A stretch of 64,000 nt of DNA from Herbaspirillum sp. Sphag64 (GTDB lineage: Bacteria > Pseudomonadota > Gammaproteobacteria > Burkholderiales > Burkholderiaceae_D), in NCBI RefSeq assembly GCF_014192645.1, contig NZ_JACHYE010000001.1, positions 254,350-318,349 on the forward strand, written 5' to 3'. The notes below the pieces were generated by a model. The model searched no databases, was not told where the DNA came from, and saw only the letters and a list, made by a program, of their open reading frames with translations. Made by a program: the position numbers and the translations under genes. Positions 42,197 through 50,539 of this stretch are shown piece after piece (the first letter of the stretch is position 1; every line of letters begins with the position of its first letter).

Positions 42197-44464
42197 TCAC
42201 TCTCCGTCCTCGTCGCTACCCTGCACTTCACCATCCGGGTTGCGTGCCTGCGCTTGATATAGACGGTAATACGCACCCTCTCGGGCCATCAATTCCTCAT
42301 GCGGTCCAACTTCCACAATCTGCCCGCGATCCAGCACCACCAATCGGTCCGCCTTGCGCAAGGTCGACAAACGGTGAGCAATCGCAATCGTGGTACGTCC
42401 CTTGACCAGATTATCGAGCGCCTTCTGAATTTCCTTTTCGGTGGTCGTATCGACCGAAGATGTTGCCTCATCCATAATCAGGAAGCGCGGATCGATCAAC
42501 AACGCGCGAGCAATTGATATACGCTGACGCTCGCCACCAGACAATGCCTGCCCGCGCTCACCGACAAGCGAGTCGTAGCCATGTGGCAGGCGCAAGATAA
42601 ACTCATGGGCATGCGCTGCACGCGCCGCCGCAATGATCTCGGCCCGGGTTGCCTCTGGTTTGCCGTAGGCGATGTTTTCTGCAATCGTGCCAAAGAACAG
42701 GAACGGCTCCTGCAGCACCAGACCGATATTGCGACGATAGTCAGCAATCGGCAAAGAGCGAATGTCTACACCGTCGATTCGAATACTACCTTCCGATACA
42801 TCGTAGAAACGGCAAATCAGATTGACCAGCGTGCTCTTGCCCGAACCACTATGTCCGACCAGACCAATCATCTCGCCCGGTGCAATCGACAGATCGACGC
42901 CACGCATCACCGAGCGGTTGCCGTAGCGGAAGCCGATATTGCGCAGCTCAATGGCCCCCTCAACACGCGCAAGATGTATCGGATTAGCAGGTTCAGGAAC
43001 GCTGGAGACGTGATCCAGAATATCGAAGATACGTTTGGCACCAGCCGCCGCCTTCTGGGTCACCGAGACAATACGGCTCATCGAATCCAGACGCGTGTAA
43101 AAACGACTGATATACGCCAGAAAAGCAGTCAGCACACCAACCGTAATCTGATTGTGCGACACCTGCCAGATTCCAAACACCCACACCACCAGCAAGCCCA
43201 CCTCAGTGAGCATGGTCACCGTCGGGGTAAACAATGACCAGATCTTGTTGACCCGGTCATTGACCTGCAAATTATGCTTGTTCGCCTCGCGGAAGCGCGC
43301 AGCCTCGCGTTTTTCCTGGGCAAATGCCTTGACCACACGAATACCAGGAATCGTATCCGCCAGTACATTGGTCACCTCAGACCAGATACGATCGATTTTC
43401 TCGAAGCCATGCCGCAGACGATCACGCACCGCATGAATCATCCAGGCAATGAAGGGCAATGGCAGCAACGTCACCAGTGCCAGCCAGGGATTGATTGAGA
43501 TCAGAATCGCCGCCGTCATGATGATCATCAGTACATCGATGATGAAATCAAGCAAATGCAGCGACAGGAACACACAGATGCGGTCCGACTCCGAACCGAT
43601 CCGCGCCATCAGATCACCCGTTCGCTTGCCACCAAAATACTCCTGTGACAACCGCAGCAAATGCTCATAAGTGGTCGTGCGCAAGTCAGCCCCAATACGC
43701 TCACTGACGAGCGCCAGAATAAAAGTCCGGCCCCAGCCCAGTACCCAGGCCAGCATCGCCGAACCCAGCAGCCCACTCAAATAGATACCCGCCAGATGAC
43801 TGTTGAGTGGCGCACCGTTCTGAAATGGGATCAACACATTGTCCATCAGTGGCATCGTCATGTAAGGCGGCACCAGCGTGGCTGCCGTCGATGCCAGCGT
43901 CAGCAGGAAGCCCAGCAACAACGATCCCTTGTAGGGACGCGCAAACCTTGTGAGCCGGAACAAGGCCCAGCTCGAGGAAGGTGCCTCCTTGGTCTCAGGG
44001 CAGATAGCACAGCCCTCCTGCCCGGCTGGAATCGGCGCCTGACATTGTGGGCACACCTGCTGTTCGACTTGCTGCACGGCCTGCCCCAACACCCGGGCAT
44101 CACGCTGCTGCTCGAAATGCGTGATCAACCGCAGCGCCTGCGGGTTCTGTGCCAGCGTATACCGCCATAAGGCCAGCCGCGCCTTGTCATCAAGCAACTC
44201 CAGGCTACCCACACCAGCGTGATCATGATGTTTCAACAACAAACCAGCACGTAACTCCCATGCCGACCAGCTACCCTGGCTACACGCCAGCAAACGCTTC
44301 TGTGTGACCACAACCACACTGCGCGCAAATTGCAGCGACTGGTCGAGATCGAGCTCAATCCAGCTAATCACGGTTTCATTGGCGACCAGTTGCAGTTGCA
44401 CCTGCTCCTGCCAGAGGGCAGGCAAATTAGTTGTACTCGAGGAAATGGGAAATTCTCTATTCAT
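42197..44464 (-). CDS. ABC exporter with N-terminal PH-like region and zinc ribbon (cyanophycin-associated)
   Basis: A 755-residue half-transporter. Residues about 20-120 are a soluble region with VVVVTQKRLLA, W/ELR and LALWRYT elements that resembles a bacterial PH-like domain (inference). A zinc ribbon follows (C138, C141, C152, C155: CxxC-x10-CxxC). Then a six-helix type-IV exporter membrane domain (about 180-470) and an ABC ATPase with Walker A K543 (GHSGSGKST), signature LSGGERQRISIARALL, Walker B FLIMDEAT and a switch His. It is in an operon with the DUF1854 gene and divergent from the cphA pair. Substrate unknown. Confidence 0.88.
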   Translation of the reverse strand: MNREFPISSSTTNLPALWQEQVQLQLVANETVISWIELDLDQSLQFARSVVVVTQKRLLACSQGSWSAWELRAGLLLKHHDHAGVGSLELLDDKARLALWRYTLAQNPQALRLITHFEQQRDARVLGQAVQQVEQQVCPQCQAPIPAGQEGCAICPETKEAPSSSWALFRLTRFARPYKGSLLLGFLLTLASTAATLVPPYMTMPLMDNVLIPFQNGAPLNSHLAGIYLSGLLGSAMLAWVLGWGRTFILALVSERIGADLRTTTYEHLLRLSQEYFGGKRTGDLMARIGSESDRICVFLSLHLLDFIIDVLMIIMTAAILISINPWLALVTLLPLPFIAWMIHAVRDRLRHGFEKIDRIWSEVTNVLADTIPGIRVVKAFAQEKREAARFREANKHNLQVNDRVNKIWSLFTPTVTMLTEVGLLVVWVFGIWQVSHNQITVGVLTAFLAYISRFYTRLDSMSRIVSVTQKAAAGAKRIFDILDHVSSVPEPANPIHLARVEGAIELRNIGFRYGNRSVMRGVDLSIAPGEMIGLVGHSGSGKSTLVNLICRFYDVSEGSIRIDGVDIRSLPIADYRRNIGLVLQEPFLFFGTIAENIAYGKPEATRAEIIAAARAAHAHEFILRLPHGYDSLVGERGQALSGGERQRISIARALLIDPRFLIMDEATSSVDTTTEKEIQKALDNLVKGRTTIAIAHRLSTLRKADRLVVLDRGQIVEVGPHEELMAREGAYYRLYQAQARNPDGEVQGSDEDGE

Positions 44465-44911
44465 CTGAACGGCATGTATGTCCGATGCGGACAGTGAAGG
44501 ATGGTTGTATTGCTATTTTTTGCCCGCAAGCGATGCCATGGCTATTATATCGTATGGATTTGAATGAACTCTCAGACAACTTACTAGACGATATCTCAAC
44601 ATTAAATCGCGATTTCCTATGTCAATGTCCGATATAGTCATCAAGAAATTCTGACGAAATGCTGAATTTTTTACATGCAGCAGAGTAAACAGTCTGCGAC
44701 AATATTGGCAACGTTCGTAAAACTATGAGGGCTTGGGACCGCTACGAAGAATAGATCGACTGCAAAAAATTAGAAAATACGACAGAATTTCGCTCAAAAC
44801 CGTTGATACGGCGTGGATTTTAGTGATGCCACGTAAACCAATCAACGCCTGATGCGTTACTCATGCTTGGAACGAAAGAACGGATAACAGCCAGCGGCTA
44901 CTTGCTTACTC
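44465..44911. other. Divergent regulatory region of the cyanophycin locus
   Basis: About 450 A/T-rich bases without a credible gene between the ABC exporter and cphA'. It contains a perfect inverted repeat TGTCCG-N3-CGGACA (44479-44493) next to the exporter start and a small AACGC/GCGTT hairpin near 44847-44862. No confident -35/-10 pair was found; both operons must start here. Confidence 0.5.
44479..44493. promoter_or_regulatory. Perfect inverted repeat upstream of exporter gene
   Basis: TGTCCG-ATG-CGGACA lies 15 bases upstream of the exporter ATG, a position where it could be an operator or an mRNA hairpin masking the (otherwise weak) ribosome-binding site. Confidence 0.4.
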
Positions 44912-47110
44912 ATGAAAAATATAGAATTTCTCCGTATCCTGCCTTTGCACGGCCCGAACATCTGGACCTACCGGCCTGCTCTGGAAGTCTGGATCGACAT
45001 CGGGGAACTGGAAGACTTTCCTTCCAACGTGATTCCTGGCTTTAATGAGCGCCTCACCAGCTGGCTGCCCTCTCTGGTTGAACATCGCTGCAGCTACGGC
45101 GAGCGCGGCGGATTCTTGCAACGTTTGCAAGAAGGTACCTGGCCTGGCCATATTATGGAACACGTCACCCTTGAGCTGCAAAACCTGGCTGGATTGCCAG
45201 GCGGGTTCGGCAAGGCGCGCGAAACCTCAGTACGCGGCGTCTACAAGGTGGTTGTGCGTGCCCGCCATGAGCAAGTCACCCGCGCCGCTTTACACGCTGG
45301 TCGTGATTTGGTCATGGCCGCCATTGAAGATCGCCCGTTTGATGTCGACGCCGTGGTCAGCAAATTGCGCGACATGGTCGACTCCCTATGTCTCGGCCCC
45401 AGCACCGCTTGCATCGTTGATGCCGCCGACGAACGCCGCATTCCCTCGATTCGATTGTCCGAAGGCAATCTGGTCCAATTGGGCCATGGCATCAAGCAAC
45501 GGCGCATCTGGACTGCCGAAACCGACCGCACCAGCGCGATCGCAGAAAGCATTTCACGCGACAAGGATCTCACCAAGACCTTGCTGGAATCCTGCGGCGT
45601 GCCAATCCCCGAAGGCCGCGTCGTCGATAGTCCGACCGATGCTTGGGAGGCCGCTGAAGATATCGGCCTGCCAGTGGTCGTCAAACCGTCCGATGCCAAT
45701 CACGGTCGGGGTGTCTTTATCGACCTCAGCACCCGCGCCGAAGTAGAAACCGCTTATGCCGCAGCCCTCGAAGAAGGCAGTAGCGTGCTGGTAGAACGTT
45801 TCATTCGCGGCAACGAACATCGCCTGCTGATCGTCGGTGGCAAACTGGCCGCCTGCGCCCGCGGCGAACCAATCTTCATCGTTGGTGACGGCAAATCCAC
45901 CATATCTCAGCTCATTGATGTTCTCAACACCGATCCCCGTCGTGGCGATCTGGAAGAACATCTGTTGAACCCGATCATTTTGGAGCGTGATCCAGCGGCG
46001 CGTCTGGAGCTGGATCGTCAGGGCCTGACCGAAGCATCCGTCCCCGCCAGTGGCAAGAAAATCCTGCTGCTGCGCAATGGCAATGTCGCCATTGACGTTA
46101 CCGATCAAGTCCATCCGAGCGTCGCCGCCGTTGCCGCACTGGCCGCGCGCGTCGTTGGACTAGACATCGCCGGTGTCGATCTGGTGGCGGAAGACATTTC
46201 CAAGCCACTCGAGCAACAACGCGGCGCCATTGTCGAAGTCAATGCCGGCCCCGGTCTGCTGATGCATCTCAAACCCTCCGAAGGCAAACCCCGTCCGGTC
46301 GGTGAAGCGATTGTGAATCACCTGTTCCAGCCGGAAGACACCGGTCGTATCCCGATTGTCGGCATCACCGGCACGCACGGCAAAACGACTATCGCCAGAC
46401 TGGTCGCGCGCATCATCCATCTCAGCGGCAAGCATGTCGGTCTCGCTTGTGGCGATGGCTTGTATTTTGGACAACGGCAAGTGGAAAAAGGCAATCGTGC
46501 CAACTGGGCAGCCGCCCGTCGCGTGCTGCTCAACCGCGCCGTAGAAGCTGCGGTGTTTGAGAACGGCAGCGTCTCCATTCTCTCCGAAGGGCTCGCCTAC
46601 GACCGTTGCCAGGTCGGTGTGGTCGCCAATATTGACCCAGCAGATCGGCTCCCGGAGTATTACATCGACGATGCCGAGCAAATGGCCACCAAGGTCAAGC
46701 GCACCCAGGTGGATGTCGTCCTGCCAGACGGCGTCGCTGTCCTCAACGCCGACGATCCGCTAGTTGCCGACATGGCCAGCCTGTGCGACGGTGAAGTCAT
46801 TTTCTTCTCCAATGATGCCAGCGCGCCAGTCATGGCAGCGCACCTCAAGGATGGCAAGCGCGGCGTGTTTGTCCGTGACGGCAAGGTCATTCAGGCCACC
46901 GGCAACAGCGAAGTGCGCGTCAGCGATGTCGCCGCGATCCCGCTGACCGGCGGTGGTGCCGTAGCATTCCAGATCGACAATGTGCTGGCTGCCGTTGCCG
47001 CAGCTTGGGCACTCGGCATTACCGCCGATCTGATCCGTGCCGGGATTGAATTGTTTGGTACCGAGCAGGCAGAAGAGCAAGACAAAAAGCGCAAGGCACA
47101 GACCCCCTGA
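44912..47110 (+). CDS. cphA': Cyanophycin synthetase-like protein CphA' (truncated Mur domain)
   Basis: A 732-residue CphA paralogue. N domain with an HxxEH motif (H80, E83, H84 in GHIMEHVTLELQ), an ATP-grasp domain (K258 in VVVKPSDANHGRGV; EVNAGPGL at 442-448), and a Mur-ligase-like domain with P-loop GITGTHGKTT (484-493). The Mur domain is degenerate: the motif that reads ETARGGVLREG in the neighbour reads ENGSVSILSEG here (550-560), and the protein stops about residue 720 before the C-terminal lobe, ending in a charged tail. It is probably a helper or primer-generating enzyme. No Shine-Dalgarno is obvious at the ATG. Confidence 0.88.
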   Translation: MKNIEFLRILPLHGPNIWTYRPALEVWIDIGELEDFPSNVIPGFNERLTSWLPSLVEHRCSYGERGGFLQRLQEGTWPGHIMEHVTLELQNLAGLPGGFGKARETSVRGVYKVVVRARHEQVTRAALHAGRDLVMAAIEDRPFDVDAVVSKLRDMVDSLCLGPSTACIVDAADERRIPSIRLSEGNLVQLGHGIKQRRIWTAETDRTSAIAESISRDKDLTKTLLESCGVPIPEGRVVDSPTDAWEAAEDIGLPVVVKPSDANHGRGVFIDLSTRAEVETAYAAALEEGSSVLVERFIRGNEHRLLIVGGKLAACARGEPIFIVGDGKSTISQLIDVLNTDPRRGDLEEHLLNPIILERDPAARLELDRQGLTEASVPASGKKILLLRNGNVAIDVTDQVHPSVAAVAALAARVVGLDIAGVDLVAEDISKPLEQQRGAIVEVNAGPGLLMHLKPSEGKPRPVGEAIVNHLFQPEDTGRIPIVGITGTHGKTTIARLVARIIHLSGKHVGLACGDGLYFGQRQVEKGNRANWAAARRVLLNRAVEAAVFENGSVSILSEGLAYDRCQVGVVANIDPADRLPEYYIDDAEQMATKVKRTQVDVVLPDGVAVLNADDPLVADMASLCDGEVIFFSNDASAPVMAAHLKDGKRGVFVRDGKVIQATGNSEVRVSDVAAIPLTGGGAVAFQIDNVLAAVAAAWALGITADLIRAGIELFGTEQAEEQDKKRKAQTP

Positions 47111-47189
47111 GCACATGCACAGGCCCATTTGCTAACCAAATTTGATCACCGGCCAGCTTGGCACCGGACCTAATCAGGAAGAATTGTTG

Positions 47190-49760
47190 ATGGACGTATC
47201 TCGTATTCGCGTACTGCGCGGCCCCAATCTGTGGAGCAGACACACCGCCATTGAGGCCATCGTCTCCTGCACCGAGACAGAATGCGCTATTGAAGGACTC
47301 CCAGGGTTTGAGGTCCGTCTGCGTGCGCGCTTCCCGCACATCGGCTCGCTGCATCCCGCCGGCGCCGCCAAGGCCATCTCCATGGCCCATGCACTGGAAG
47401 CCGCGGCACTCGCCCTACAGTCGCAGGCTGGCTGCCCGGTGACCTTTAGCCGCACCGTACCTACCATCGAAACCGGTGTCTATCAGGTCATCGTCGAATA
47501 CAGCGAAGAAAGCGTCGGCCGCCTCGCCTTCGAACTGGCACAACAACTGTGTCTGGCTGCGGTGGAAGACACGCCATTTGACCTGGCCGATGCCTTGAAG
47601 CGTCTGCGCGACGAAGACGAAGACATCCGTCTCGGACCCAGCACCGGCTCAATCGTTACCGCCGCGCTCAAACGCGGCATTCCGTTCCGCCGCCTGACGC
47701 AAGGCAGCATGGTGCAGTTTGGCTGGGGTAGCCGTCAAAAGCGCATTCAAGCCGCTGAAACCAGCGCCACCAGTGCCATTGCCGAATCCATTGCACAAGA
47801 CAAAGAACTGACCAAGATGCTGCTGCACGCCGCCGGCGTGCCCGTGCCAATTGGCCGTGTGGTGGAAACGGCAGAAGACGCCTGGGCCGCCGCGCAGGAA
47901 ATCGCGGCACCGGTCGTCATCAAGCCGCGTGATGGTAATCAAGGCAAGGGTGTGGCCGTCAATATCAGCACCAAAGAGCAAATTACTGCCGCCTTCAATG
48001 CTGCAGTCCGTATCAGTGACGAAATCATCGTCGAGCGTTACCTGCCCGGCCACGACTATCGCCTTCTGGTGATCGGTAAGAATCTGGTTGCCGCTGCCCG
48101 CCGCGATCCGCCACAAGTCATCGGCGACGGCGTGCACACCATTCGCCAACTGGTCGACAAGGTCAATAGCGACCCCCTGCGTGGCGATGGCCATGCGACT
48201 TCGCTGACCAAGATCCGCTTCGACGATATCGCGCTGGCCACGCTGTCCAAGCAAAATTTCGATGCCGAATCGATCCCGCCGCAAGGCGCGCGCGTGGTCT
48301 TGCGTAACAACGCCAACCTGAGCACTGGCGGCACCGCCACTGACGTGACCGATGATGTCCACCCAGAGCTGGCCGCCCGTGCCGTAGCAGCAGCGCAGAT
48401 GGTCGGACTCGATATCTGTGGTGTCGACATCGTCTGCAACAGCGTACACAAGCCGCTTGAAGAGCAAGAAGGCGGCATCGTCGAAGTCAATGCAGCACCT
48501 GGTCTACGCATGCACCTGTCCCCTTCGTACGGCAAGGGTCGTGCTGTCGGTGAAGCCATTATCAACACCATGTTCGAAGATGGTGATGATGGTCGTATCC
48601 CGGTGGTCGCGGTGGCAGGCACTAACGGTAAAACCACCACTGTGCGCCTGATTACGCATCTGCTGGCGCAACAAGGATTACGCGTCGGTATGACCAATAC
48701 TGACGGCGTTTATATCGACAAACAGCGTATCGATACCGGTGACTGCAGCGGCCCACGGAGCGCCCGCAATGTGCTGTTCCATCCAGACGTCGATGCTGCC
48801 GTACTGGAGACCGCGCGTGGTGGCGTGCTGCGCGAAGGCCTCGGCTTTGACCGCTGCAATGTTGCCGTCGTCACCAATATCGGCATGGGCGATCATCTGG
48901 GTCTGAGCTACATCAGCACCGTGGAAGATCTGGCAGTGGTCAAACGCGTGATTGTAGAAAACGTCGCCCCCACCGGCTACGCCGTCCTCAACGCGGCTGA
49001 CCCGATGGTCTCGAACATGGCGCAAAGCTGCCCCGGTGAAGTAATCTTCTTTGCACTGGATCCACTGCACCCGATCATGGCCACCCATCGCGCCCAAGGC
49101 CGCCGTGTGGTCTACCGTGATGGCAACGACATCGTCGCTGCCCAAGGCGCGCAGGAAGTGCGTCTGGCGCTCAAGGATATTCCCCTGACCCGCAATGGCG
49201 GCATTGGCTTCCAGGTGGAAAACACCATGGCCTCAGTGGCCGCCGTATGGGCATTGAATCAGGATTGGGATGTGGTGCGCGCCGGTTTGCGCAGCTTCAT
49301 CAGCGATGTCGGTACTGCACCGGGTCGCTTCAACCTGTTTGACTATCGCGGCGCGACCCTGATCGCAGACTATGGCCACAATCCGGATGCAATCAATGCT
49401 CTAGTGAAGGCCGTGGAGAGTATTCCAGCCAAGCGGCGCTCGGTGGTCATCAGCGGCGCTGGCGACCGCCGTGATATCGACATCCGTCAACAAACGGAAA
49501 TCCTCGGCGATGCCTTTGATCAGGTCATTCTGTATCAGGATCAATGCCAGCGTGGCCGTGCCGATGGCGAGGTATTGGGGTTATTGCGCGCCGGCCTGGA
49601 AAATGCCAGCCGGACCAAGGAAACCAAGGAAATCTATGGTGAGTTTCTGGCCATCGATACCGCTTTGGCGTCCTTGGCAGAAGGCGATCTGTGTCTGATT
49701 CTGATTGATCAGGTAGAAGAGGCGCTGGCACATATTGCCAAGCGGGTCGCGGAAGGCTGA
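47190..49760 (+). CDS. cphA: Cyanophycin synthetase CphA
   Basis: An 856-residue enzyme polymerising multi-L-arginyl-poly-L-aspartate, a nitrogen/carbon storage polymer. N domain (1-160), ATP-grasp domain adding Asp (VVIKPRDGNQGKGV, EVNAAPGL), and complete Mur-ligase-like domain adding Arg: P-loop GTNGKTT (477-483), ETARGGVLREG (540-550) and C-terminal lobe PGRFNLFDY...DYGHNPDA (711-734). The N-domain HxxEH is lost (HALEA, 67-71). The ATG at 47190 has AGGAAG upstream. Follows cphA' by 79 bases; no cyanophycinase gene is in the window. Confidence 0.95.
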   Translation: MDVSRIRVLRGPNLWSRHTAIEAIVSCTETECAIEGLPGFEVRLRARFPHIGSLHPAGAAKAISMAHALEAAALALQSQAGCPVTFSRTVPTIETGVYQVIVEYSEESVGRLAFELAQQLCLAAVEDTPFDLADALKRLRDEDEDIRLGPSTGSIVTAALKRGIPFRRLTQGSMVQFGWGSRQKRIQAAETSATSAIAESIAQDKELTKMLLHAAGVPVPIGRVVETAEDAWAAAQEIAAPVVIKPRDGNQGKGVAVNISTKEQITAAFNAAVRISDEIIVERYLPGHDYRLLVIGKNLVAAARRDPPQVIGDGVHTIRQLVDKVNSDPLRGDGHATSLTKIRFDDIALATLSKQNFDAESIPPQGARVVLRNNANLSTGGTATDVTDDVHPELAARAVAAAQMVGLDICGVDIVCNSVHKPLEEQEGGIVEVNAAPGLRMHLSPSYGKGRAVGEAIINTMFEDGDDGRIPVVAVAGTNGKTTTVRLITHLLAQQGLRVGMTNTDGVYIDKQRIDTGDCSGPRSARNVLFHPDVDAAVLETARGGVLREGLGFDRCNVAVVTNIGMGDHLGLSYISTVEDLAVVKRVIVENVAPTGYAVLNAADPMVSNMAQSCPGEVIFFALDPLHPIMATHRAQGRRVVYRDGNDIVAAQGAQEVRLALKDIPLTRNGGIGFQVENTMASVAAVWALNQDWDVVRAGLRSFISDVGTAPGRFNLFDYRGATLIADYGHNPDAINALVKAVESIPAKRRSVVISGAGDRRDIDIRQQTEILGDAFDQVILYQDQCQRGRADGEVLGLLRAGLENASRTKETKEIYGEFLAIDTALASLAEGDLCLILIDQVEEALAHIAKRVAEG

Positions 49761-49782
49761 AGTGAGCTTCACGGCAGGAAGA

Positions 49783-49819
49783 GCGCGTATGAGGTTGCGG
49801 CTTCATCCGCGCTTTTTTG
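49783..49819 (+). terminator. Terminator after cphA
   Basis: AGCGCG (49783-49788) pairs with CGCGCT (49809-49814), with further pairing (ATGA/TCAT) inside, followed by six T. It lies about 23 bases after the cphA stop. Confidence 0.8.
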
Positions 49820-49837
49820 TTTCATGCGGGATGCGCG

Positions 49838-50050
49838 TTATCTGATTGCTGCTTTGTTAAGGCTGGGCTGATACTTTCTTGTCCCTGAGAAAAAGGGGAT
49901 CGAGTTTGACAGCTCGGAGTACACAAGGCGGATCAACGCCTCCCTGGCGTTTTTTTTCGTCTGGACTTTGTCGCACCTTCTCTGGGCGGCGGTGTCAGGG
50001 AGGCTTAGGCCTGCCGGGTTCCTTGTGTACCGGTCTGTCAACCTTGACAT
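49838..50050 (-). CDS. Candidate small ORF reading through the inverted-repeat element
   Basis: A 70-residue frame beginning MSRLTDRYTRNPAGLSL at the ATG at 50050 and reading through DTAAQRRCDKVQTKKNAREALIRLVYSELSNSIPF. It spans both arms of the 49906-50041 inverted repeat. Composition is protein-like and rich in Arg, but there is no Shine-Dalgarno and no recognised family; my impression of similar short ORFs in other proteobacteria is unverified. It could be a repeat-encoded false ORF. The frame is open upstream to 50362, antisense to the next gene, which is surely artefact. Confidence 0.3.
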   Translation of the reverse strand: MSRLTDRYTRNPAGLSLPDTAAQRRCDKVQTKKNAREALIRLVYSELSNSIPFFSGTRKYQPSLNKAAIR

Positions 50051-50100
50051 TTGCCGCCCACCCCGTTTGACAGCAGGGGGCGTCTCAACTTTACACAAGG
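49906..50100. repeat. Triple TTGACAG/ACACAAGG module with inverted arms
   Basis: TTGACAG occurs at 49906-49912 (+), 50035-50041 (-) and 50067-50073 (+); ACACAAGG at 49921-49928 (+), 50021-50028 (-) and 50093-50100 (+). The first two modules face each other; inside them GCCTCCCTG (49938-49946) pairs with CAGGGAGGC (49996-50004) and GTACACAAGG with CCTTGTGTAC. The third copy ends with AAGGA, the ribosome-binding site of the next gene. Also GGCGGC (49985-49990) / GCCGCC (50053-50058) and a CCCC/GGGG hairpin (50061-50080). Possibly a mobile repeat or structured leader. Confidence 0.7.
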
Positions 50101-50107
50101 AATCGCT

Positions 50108-50434
50108 ATGCCCAGCATCAACACGCCTGACCACAACACCCCTCCCCCAAGCCATCAAGACTTCCACTGGATTCACGGTAGCGGCAAAGATGAACGTTTT
50201 GCCGGCTTCATCGAGCTCGCCCGTGATGTCGCCTGCGGCGTGCACACCTGCCTGCAACTCATTCATGGCAGCAATCTGGTACGTGAAATGAATCTGGATG
50301 CAGAAGTCGAAGAGGCAAACTCTCCTGCAATTGGCGTGAGCGACACCGGCAGTCTGCTGCATCTCTCATTGGCAGCCACCGCGCTGTTGCAATATGTCGC
50401 CGATGACCATATTGCGCAACTCAATGCACTTTGA
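50108..50434 (+). CDS. Small orphan protein with structured leader
   Basis: A 108-residue protein I do not recognise. After a Pro/His-rich start (NTPDHNTPPPSHQDF) it has two predicted helices: ERFAGFIELARDVACGVHTCLQLIHGSNLV and SLLHLSLAATALLQYVADDHIAQL, separated by an acidic linker. No signal peptide or membrane helix. The ATG at 50108 has AAGGAA 6 bases upstream, which is part of the repeated ACACAAGG module. Architecture recalls small DUF3077-like helical proteins of Pseudomonas, but that is only an impression. Low-similarity accessory gene, perhaps acquired. Confidence 0.6.
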   Translation: MPSINTPDHNTPPPSHQDFHWIHGSGKDERFAGFIELARDVACGVHTCLQLIHGSNLVREMNLDAEVEEANSPAIGVSDTGSLLHLSLAATALLQYVADDHIAQLNAL

Positions 50435-50539
50435 AAGACAGACTGAGGTATGACAAGTAGCGTATGAAGCTGCAGAACCGGAATGGCAAATAGTTATCAA
50501 TTATGCAATTAACGCCATTCACGGACTATTCCCTTCATC

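Noticed and set aside
44465-44911. tRNA or small RNA in the cyanophycin divergent region
   Set aside because: No cloverleaf or terminator-ended hairpin was found; the region reads as an A/T-rich promoter region.
49781-50107. Insertion sequence ends around the triple repeat
   Set aside because: There is no transposase, and the inverted arms are internal and short; a non-autonomous element cannot be excluded but is not demonstrated.
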